The translations under genes and the position numbers were made by a program. From contig CACORA010000052.1 of the NCBI GenBank assembly GCA_902629495.1, positions 1-7,363 of the forward strand: a stretch of 7,363 bases of DNA, written 5' to 3'. This document shows, in pieces, positions 1 through 4,495 of the stretch (positions within the stretch are counted from its first letter, which is position 1; each line of letters begins with the position of its first letter). Source of the DNA: Planctomycetaceae bacterium (lineage in GTDB: Bacteria > Planctomycetota > Planctomycetia > Pirellulales > UBA1268). A model generated the notes under the pieces. The model searched no databases. It had not been told where the DNA came from and saw nothing but the letters and a program-made list of their open reading frames with translations.

Positions 1-63
1 TGCATAACATTTAGCAGCGATATGCGATATTCTTTCCTGAGTGTTCTTGCTGGTATTGAATGA

Positions 64-822
64 GTGCATCTTATGCCAAGGCCAGGAAATCAAGACGAAC
101 TTGCGCGGGAGCCTGAGGCTCGGCTCACCCCTCAAGACTTGTTTTTTCTCTGGCAAATCGCAAAGGATTTGCAGGAATGTGATTCGGTTTTGCAAGCTGA
201 GACATTAATTGCAGAAACAAACAGCTCTTCCCTTGGTTCACCTCTGGTGCAACAGGCATTTTTAGAGACGACCGAGCCAATATTAAAGAACCTAAAAGAA
301 CGTGAAGAACTGAAGGATGTTGTCACACGTGACCCACTGACAGAGCTACACAATCGACGTTTTATGGAAACTGAGTTACGTCGTCAGATTGACGCAATAC
401 AGGGTCACAAGACACCACTCTCACTAGCAATGATCGACCTTGATCGCTTTCGAGTATACAACCGTCGGCATGGTCACATTTCGGGAGATAGAATGCTTCA
501 AACCATTGCAACTCTTCTGCAAAAACTTTCATCAAATAATTGCATCCCGTGCCGTTATGGTGGCGAAGAGTTCGTACTCATTATGCCTGGGATGACATCG
601 ATGCAAGCGCGTACGCAACTTGAGTTCTTTCGCAAGCATCTTGCGGCATGTACCACGCACCCTGACGGACAACCCATTTATCCAATTACAGCTTCTATTG
701 GGATTGCTGAGTTTCCTAACTGCGGTTCAACAGAGACAACATTACTCAATGCCGCGGACCGAGCGATGTATCACGCAAAGAGAGCCGGACGTAACCAAAT
801 CTGTCTATTTACCCCAAACTAA
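64..822 (+). CDS. Diguanylate cyclase (GGDEF-domain protein, GGEEF variant)
   Basis: Probably makes the second messenger cyclic di-GMP from two GTP in the cytoplasm. The 252-residue protein has a helical N-terminal part (about 1-85) without a recognised sensor domain, then a complete GGDEF domain (about 88-250). Visible landmarks are DPLTELHNRR (90-99), the metal-binding stretch IDLD (124-127), the guanine-contacting N133 and GD (141-142), the signature RYGGEEF (164-170), ASIGIA (210-215) and ADRAMYHAKRAGRNQ (231-245). The usual inhibitory I-site RxxD upstream of the signature is absent: the corresponding residues are S-N-N-C (157-160). The Asp normally following N133 is Arg. No transmembrane segment or signal peptide is seen. 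An in-frame TGA directly precedes the GTG at 64; the ATG at 73 is an equally plausible start, and neither has a clear Shine-Dalgarno. The residues H 5' to the domain may form a signalling helix (about 62-88). Family assignment is firm; the input signal and target are unknown. Confidence 0.93.
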   Translation: MHLMPRPGNQDELAREPEARLTPQDLFFLWQIAKDLQECDSVLQAETLIAETNSSSLGSPLVQQAFLETTEPILKNLKEREELKDVVTRDPLTELHNRRFMETELRRQIDAIQGHKTPLSLAMIDLDRFRVYNRRHGHISGDRMLQTIATLLQKLSSNNCIPCRYGGEEFVLIMPGMTSMQARTQLEFFRKHLAACTTHPDGQPIYPITASIGIAEFPNCGSTETTLLNAADRAMYHAKRAGRNQICLFTPN

Positions 823-877
823 TAGCAATGTTCCGTCATAGAAAACACTCACAATTTCGCATGCACAATGGCTGATG

Positions 878-907
878 ATTGTTGATCAACACCTTTTTAT
901 TGTTGAT
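878..907. repeat. 12-bp palindrome with 9-bp direct repeat at 21-bp spacing
   Basis: TGTTGATCAACA (880-891) is a perfect inverted repeat. ATTGTTGAT occurs at 878-886 and again at 899-907, a start-to-start distance of 21 bp, about two helical turns. It sits between the diguanylate cyclase gene and the small secreted-protein gene, roughly 80 bases upstream of a promoter-like pair. This geometry is what a dimeric regulator site can look like, but a chance AT-rich repeat is not excluded. As an RNA hairpin the stem would be short, so it is a poor terminator despite the following CCTTTTT. Confidence 0.35.
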
Positions 908-967
908 ATCTCCGATTGCGAACACGTGCTGTCGCTTTGATTGCAATGCATGAGATTCCGTCAAGCT

Positions 968-996
968 TTGTCGATTTTTCCATAAAGAACGATCAT
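968..996 (+). promoter_or_regulatory. Weak sigma70-like promoter candidate for the small secreted protein
   Basis: TTGTCG (968-973) and GATCAT (991-996) are separated by 17 bases, each matching four of six consensus positions. It lies about 50 bases before the ATG at 1046. The alternative GATAAT at 1007-1012 is a better -10 box but has no -35 partner. The gene needs its own promoter or read-through from the diguanylate cyclase, and the sequence does not decide which. Confidence 0.25.
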
Positions 997-1045
997 ATGA
1001 GCTGACGATAATAAGAAAGATTCTTTTACACAGGGGGACATTCTG

Positions 1046-1387
1046 ATGACACGGCACGTGATTGCCACGGCTGCCATTGCATTTGGAGCTATTTTTCTAG
1101 TTCCTACGAATGCATTCAGCGAACAGCATTTTCCAGGCCGACAGGCCTATGGATATCAATGGGGTTCTTCATACAACTCCCATGATTGGAATCGCCTTTA
1201 CCATTATCCGTATGTCTGGTATCCGCAAAACTTTTACGCGGACGGTTACTATCAAAGCGCAAATGACTTGTATTACCGCTATCCGCAAGAAATGCGTGTG
1301 CCGGTCTATAACAAACGTTGGCAGAATTATTACCCGAAAGGACGTCGATACCACCAGGGCCATCACTTCAAACTTGATGTTTTCTAA
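1046..1387 (+). CDS. Small exported Tyr/Trp-rich protein of unknown function
   Basis: This 113-residue protein starts with a typical Sec signal peptide: basic start MTRH, a hydrophobic core at about 5-19, and a probable cleavage site after S25 in NAFS-EQ. The mature part of about 88 residues contains 17 Tyr and 4 Trp, with no Cys. Motifs include YHYPYVWYPQNF, YYRYPQEMRVPVYNKRW and the C-terminal GHHFKLDVF. It resembles small secreted proteins I recall from planctomycete genomes, sometimes annotated 'calmodulin-binding protein' without functional support; that recollection is not verified here. The start is well supported by AGGGGG (1032-1037), eight bases before the ATG. It is a single gene, with the convergent peptidase gene ending 36 bases downstream. 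The composition suggests an envelope or surface role by aromatic packing, but no catalytic motif is visible, so no function is assigned. Confidence 0.8.
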   Translation: MTRHVIATAAIAFGAIFLVPTNAFSEQHFPGRQAYGYQWGSSYNSHDWNRLYHYPYVWYPQNFYADGYYQSANDLYYRYPQEMRVPVYNKRWQNYYPKGRRYHQGHHFKLDVF

Positions 1388-1423
1388 GGCAGCCGCTGGA
1401 ATCTGGTAATCGAAGACGAAATT

Positions 1424-2650
1424 TTATTTAGGACGATTGAAATCCCCTACGACTGTCGGGGGATTAGCTACAGTTGCAACAAGCGTGGATATCGCTTGAT
1501 CAATTTGCTTCAGCTCAATCCACTCATCTGCAGTGTGAGCCTGATCAATGGAGCCTGGCCCAAATACGACTGATGGAATACCCACAGATGCATAGATGCT
1601 GGCATTCGTCCCATATCGAGCCGCACAACATTGTGGGGAGTATCCAACAAGTCGGGCTGCCGATGAAAGAGACTCCGTAACACATTTTGAATCAGGATTC
1701 TGATGAGAAAGCCCACCACTTTCGAGAAATGGTGTGATATGTTCAACGGCCGGATCGTCATATTCTGATCGGATTCGATCAACAACGTCAGCTCTGGCTT
1801 CGGATGGGATTTCCTCTGGTAATACACGCCGCTCAATCTCAAGAACAACCAGATCAGGCACAAGATTGACTCCAACACCTCCTTGAACTGTTCCGATACT
1901 GACTGTTGGCGGACCACAAGGGTTATCTTTGTTTTTTGAAGTCAAGTCTGCTGCCAACGACTCAACGGCAAGAATCACGTGACCCGCACGATAAATCGCA
2001 TTCTTGCCATGCTCTGGAAAAGAACTGTGTGAAGCCGTCCCATGAATACGGACCTGCCAGCGAACAGCCCCCTTATGCTGTGTAATGATATTGAGTTCTG
2101 TCGGTTCAGCTACGATGGCGGCGTCCGGTACCGAACCAACAAACTGCTTTAAGGAAGATGCAGAGGCACTGGTTCCCCATAATGACGAAAGTGCCTTTGC
2201 TCCAGAAAAACCGAATTCTTCATTAATCGTAGCAGCGAACAAAATAGTTGCATATCGTGGAGCCTCGCTTGACCGAAGGTGCTCCAAGGCCTCGAGCATT
2301 GCTGTCATACCACCTTTGACATCGCAGGCACCCCGGCCATACAGTTTGCCGTCTTGCACGACAGGGGTAAATGGAGCAATCGTCATACCATCTACCGGAA
2401 CTGTATCTTGGTGAGCATCCCAGAGGATGACTGGTGCTCCGGGCAAGGTCGCATCAAGCCGTGCGTAAACATTGCATCGCCCTGGAGAAACCTGATGACG
2501 AAAACACGGTAGACCTGCAGCGGTAAACCGCTGCATGAGATACTCGCTGACCCGGGTCTCCAAATAATGAGGGCCCGACACCTGTCGGCCCATCGGATTG
2601 ACACTCGCTCGACGCACGAGCGCTGCTAGGGTATCGGTCATCTGAGACAT
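1424..2650 (-). CDS. M20-family metallopeptidase/deacylase (ArgE/DapE/CPG2-like)
   Basis: A cytoplasmic two-zinc amidohydrolase, expected to cleave an N-acyl amino acid or a dipeptide-like amide. The 408 residues match the family in length. Metal and catalytic positions are all present: H80 and D82 in WDAHQDTVP, bridging D110 in RGACDVKGG, general base E144 with metal ligand E145 in INEEFG, E182 in VAEPTE, and H372 in GSIDQAHTADEW. H208 in HGTASHSSFP is in the lid/dimerisation domain (about 190-300). The C-terminal stretch GTNASIYASVGIPSVVFGPG is more like ArgE and carboxypeptidase G2 than classical DapE, but the substrate cannot be fixed from sequence, so no symbol is given. The ATG at 2650 has an AGGG-type ribosome-binding site (reverse strand of 2659-2663) eight bases upstream; M4 is an alternative start. 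It is transcribed against both neighbours and alone, with no arginine or lysine biosynthesis gene beside it in the window. Confidence 0.92.
   Translation of the reverse strand: MSQMTDTLAALVRRASVNPMGRQVSGPHYLETRVSEYLMQRFTAAGLPCFRHQVSPGRCNVYARLDATLPGAPVILWDAHQDTVPVDGMTIAPFTPVVQDGKLYGRGACDVKGGMTAMLEALEHLRSSEAPRYATILFAATINEEFGFSGAKALSSLWGTSASASSLKQFVGSVPDAAIVAEPTELNIITQHKGAVRWQVRIHGTASHSSFPEHGKNAIYRAGHVILAVESLAADLTSKNKDNPCGPPTVSIGTVQGGVGVNLVPDLVVLEIERRVLPEEIPSEARADVVDRIRSEYDDPAVEHITPFLESGGLSHQNPDSKCVTESLSSAARLVGYSPQCCAARYGTNASIYASVGIPSVVFGPGSIDQAHTADEWIELKQIDQAISTLVATVANPPTVVGDFNRPK
1441..1465. other. Strong stem-loop at the 3' end of the M20 gene
   Basis: AATCCCC (1441-1447) pairs with GGGGATT (1459-1465). 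Inside, CGA (1450-1452) pairs with TCG (1456-1458) around a CTG loop, leaving TA as a small bulge. That is ten base pairs with a three-base loop. It lies in the last codons of the minus-strand peptidase gene and 53 bases past the stop of the convergent small-protein gene. Neither side has a proper U-tract (minus strand: only TTTC), so intrinsic termination is uncertain. It could act as an RNA 3'-end stabiliser or a bidirectional terminator. Confidence 0.35.
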
Positions 2651-2864
2651 CTTGCGTACCCTACCACATGTACACCGCCACTGACCTCACCCTGTAAACA
2701 ATTATGTATATCTGATCCTAAGCACCCCCCTCAGTCGAAGGAGGCCCATTGATTGGAAGACAAAAACCCCTCAAAAAATACGTTTTCTGTGGTTTCAGAG
2801 AATCGTAACATGGCACGGGCTTGTGTTTCCGGTGACTTCGTGAGTAATTTCACAATGTAGTATT

Positions 2865-2893
2865 TTGTCGCTGATTTTCGCATATCTTATCTT
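2865..2893 (+). promoter_or_regulatory. Candidate sigma70-like promoter of the nuo cluster
   Basis: TTGTCG (2865-2870) and TATCTT (2888-2893) have exact 17-base spacing and each matches four of six consensus positions. Initiation near 2900 would give a leader of about 30 bases before the nuoA ATG at 2931. The 280-base gap 2651-2930 separates this divergently arranged cluster from the M20 gene and otherwise shows no convincing gene or structure. Confidence 0.35.
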
Positions 2894-2930
2894 TTGACGC
2901 TTCGTTCCCTCTAAAAAGCTTACCTACCTT

Positions 2931-3071
2931 ATGGACGCGATCCTCCCCGTCCTGCTGTTCGTCACAATTGCGGCTACCGTATCTATTGGTCTGGTGGTAT
3001 TTGCAGAATTCATTGGGCCGAAACGTCAGGGCCCCGTAAAGGAAATGCCATATGAAAGTGGTATGGATTGA
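2931..3071 (+). pseudogene. nuoA: Truncated nuoA (NADH-quinone oxidoreductase subunit A), N-terminal remnant
   Basis: Only the first 46 codons of nuoA survive, against about 120-150 in the family. The fragment has the first transmembrane helix (about 4-25), then a basic loop GPKRQGP (29-35) and the conserved PYESGMD (40-46). In intact NuoA this motif is followed by a second and third helix; here the reading frame meets TGA at 3069-3071, immediately after the point where the DNA becomes nuoI-like. NuoA's role is to help form the quinone-site region of the membrane arm next to NuoB, NuoD and NuoH, which this fragment could not do. The ATG at 2931 has no clear Shine-Dalgarno. The preserved motif is undegraded, suggesting the truncation is recent. 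Identification rests on the helix plus PYESGM motif at the normal first position of the operon. Confidence 0.8.
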
Positions 3072-3298
3072 GTTGAGATGTATTTTTTGTGGCATGTGTG
3101 AAGAAGCCTGTCCAGTGGATGTCATTGAATTAACGAGTCTTCTCGACCTCAAGGGCAAAAGCCGAGAGAAAATGATTTTTGGTAAAGAGAAACTACTTGG
3201 GGTATATGACATCACAAAAAGATGCTGAACCTATGAAATCAGAGGTATTCAAGCAGAATCAACAGAATCAGCCCGTGCCGCCGGAGGGTTCAACCTAA
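3063..3298 (+). pseudogene. nuoI: Truncated and frameshifted nuoI, C-terminal remnant
   Basis: This is the second half of NuoI, the two-[4Fe-4S] ferredoxin-like subunit that carries electrons towards the quinone site. The match begins at IELRCIFCGMCEEACPVD, the second cysteine motif (CxxCxxCxxxCP), in the frame of an open frame at 3052-3228 (58 residues). The first cysteine motif is missing, so neither normal cluster could assemble. The open frame continues through KEKLLGVYDITK and then stops at 3226-3228. Skipping one A in the AAAAA run at 3216-3220 moves into another frame and gives DAEPMKSEV and a polar tail ending at TAA 3296-3298, which overlaps the nuoJ ATG by one base. That restored coupling argues the frameshift is a lesion or sequencing error rather than the true end. 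The ATG at 3052 lies inside the nuoA fragment, with AAAGGAA at 3038-3044 upstream, so a short ferredoxin-like peptide might still be made. Confidence 0.82.
3283..3288 (+). promoter_or_regulatory. nuoJ ribosome-binding site inside the nuoI tail
   Basis: GGAGGG lies nine bases before the nuoJ ATG at 3298. It fixes the nuoJ start and shows that translation of nuoJ does not depend entirely on coupling from the damaged nuoI frame. Confidence 0.7.
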
Positions 3299-4032
3299 TG
3301 TTTTTGCCCTCTCCCGGAGTTCTTCTCGCGATTGCAATGACTGCATCTGCTTGGAGTTTGTGGCTACTCCTACCACGCGGCCAGCAAGCCGATCATGAGC
3401 GCCGTGCTCGATGGCTCGGTACGTTGATAGGTGTTGCCGCACTGGCTGCATTTCTTCTTGCTGGAAAGCGCCTTGGTGGCCTCGGGGATGAGGCTGTATT
3501 CCTCTTGGTTTCACTTGTGGCTGTCGTATCGGCAGCAGCCACGATTGTGTCACGATCACCGGTGTATGCTGCAATCTGGTCTGCCCTTTCTCTGGCCGGA
3601 GTTGCTGGCATCCTTCTGGTCCTCGGCGCTCAATTCCTTGGTGTTGCAACCATTGTTGTGTACGCTGGAGCGATTCTTGTCATGTTTCTTTTTGTGCTTA
3701 TGCTAGCTCAAACATCTGGAATGGCTTCCTACGATCGAGTCTCAAATGAGCCACTTTTGTCAACTATCACCGGTGCTGTTTTGCTTGGGATTCTATCGCT
3801 CTCCATTGGGCGGCTATCCACGAGCACTGCATCCATGGCAGGAAATGAGCTAACGAGTTCGTCAAACGTTCTTCAGACGGATCACGTCGCACGGATCGGA
3901 GCTGAACTTTTTGGTCGTCACTTAATTGCCTTTGAGGCGGCTGGTGTTCTCTTGCTTATTGCTCTTGTAGGGTCAATTGCCATCGTTACCCGAGGTGAAG
4001 AGACTCGTCTACGAGAAAGGCGGAGGCCCTGA
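3298..4032 (+). CDS. nuoJ: NADH-quinone oxidoreductase subunit J
   Basis: Membrane-arm subunit of complex I, an integral inner-membrane protein that links the quinone-site region to the antiporter-like subunits. The canonical NuoJ part starts near residue 65 (EAVFLLVSLVAVV) and contains SPVYAAIWSALSLAGVAG (87-104) and the hallmark third helix IVVYAGAILVMFLFVLML (119-136), where the intact protein has the pi-bulge implicated in coupling. The last helix is at about 211-230, followed by a short basic tail. At 244 residues it is longer than the roughly 165-200 usual in many bacteria: about 64 residues with two likely extra helices (6-25, 38-56) precede the family core. The start is supported by GGAGGG (3283-3288) and overlaps the TAA of the nuoI remnant (TAATG). 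Its stop overlaps the nuoK start (TGATG). No lesion is seen in the gene itself. Confidence 0.93.
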   Translation: MFLPSPGVLLAIAMTASAWSLWLLLPRGQQADHERRARWLGTLIGVAALAAFLLAGKRLGGLGDEAVFLLVSLVAVVSAAATIVSRSPVYAAIWSALSLAGVAGILLVLGAQFLGVATIVVYAGAILVMFLFVLMLAQTSGMASYDRVSNEPLLSTITGAVLLGILSLSIGRLSTSTASMAGNELTSSSNVLQTDHVARIGAELFGRHLIAFEAAGVLLLIALVGSIAIVTRGEETRLRERRRP

Positions 4033-4475
4033 TGGCTGAGGCTTCATTACTACAAAACGCACTGACTGTTGGGGCCATACTTTTTAGTTTAGGCATGATC
4101 GGCATGCTCACACGACGCAATATGATCGTTGTTTTTCTAAGTGCTGAGATGATGTTGCAGGGCATCTCTGTAAGCCTTGTTGCCTGGAGCCGTTATCATG
4201 GAGACTGGGGTGGTCAAATTCTTGTGATTTTCATTTTAACTGTGGCTGCCTGTGAAGCTGCTATTGCACTCGTCTTCGTACTTGGAGCTTTTTCACGAAC
4301 TGGTGAACTTGATGCAGCTGTTTGGCAATCACTCCGTGAAGCTACTCTTCATCGCATCATTGATCGAGAACTACCTGCTGTTGACACGCTTCCCAAAAAG
4401 TTTCCTTCGCTTACACCAGCTGGTGTTCTCCCTGAAGCGAATGAAGAAGACCCACTTCAACGGGAGCATATCTGA
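4032..4475 (+). CDS. nuoK: NADH-quinone oxidoreductase subunit K
   Basis: Small three-helix membrane subunit of complex I, related to MrpC, forming part of the proton path between NuoJ and NuoN. Helices lie at about 7-26, 31-52 and 62-86. The two buried glutamates known to be important in the Escherichia coli protein are present in equivalent contexts: E39 in RRNMIVVFLSAEMMLQG and E75 in VAACEAAIALVFVLG. The family is usually about 100 residues; this one has 147 because of a hydrophilic C-terminal tail (about 92-147) ending in acidic LPEANEEDPLQREHI. The start shares one base with the nuoJ stop, and GGAGG (4022-4026) lies five bases upstream, so translation is probably coupled. nuoL follows after 20 bases. 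Confidence 0.94.
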   Translation: MAEASLLQNALTVGAILFSLGMIGMLTRRNMIVVFLSAEMMLQGISVSLVAWSRYHGDWGGQILVIFILTVAACEAAIALVFVLGAFSRTGELDAAVWQSLREATLHRIIDRELPAVDTLPKKFPSLTPAGVLPEANEEDPLQREHI

Positions 4476-4495
4476 GTCCTGCAGCAAAAAATTTT

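Noticed and set aside
880..897. The palindrome plus CCTTTTT as an intrinsic terminator of the diguanylate cyclase gene
   Set aside because: As RNA the palindrome folds with at most four base pairs around GATC, low in G+C, which is too weak for a convincing terminator.
1007..1012. GATAAT as the -10 box for the small secreted-protein gene
   Set aside because: The best -10 match in the gap, but positions 16-18 bases upstream (AAAGAA region) do not resemble a -35 element.
2749..2808. A 19-codon TTG-started reading frame preceded by AAGGAGG at 2738-2744
   Set aside because: Spacing to the TTG is only four bases, the start is rare and the peptide is short with no recognisable features; the GA-rich stretch is probably chance.
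2850..3215. 121-codon minus-strand open frame
   Set aside because: It runs antisense over the recognisable nuoA and nuoI remnants and its translation has low-complexity, non-domain character.
2931..3228. A functional NuoA-NuoI fusion protein
   Set aside because: The two pieces are in different frames, with a TAA in the nuoI frame at 3037-3039 and a TGA in the nuoA frame at 3069-3071, so no continuous protein is possible.
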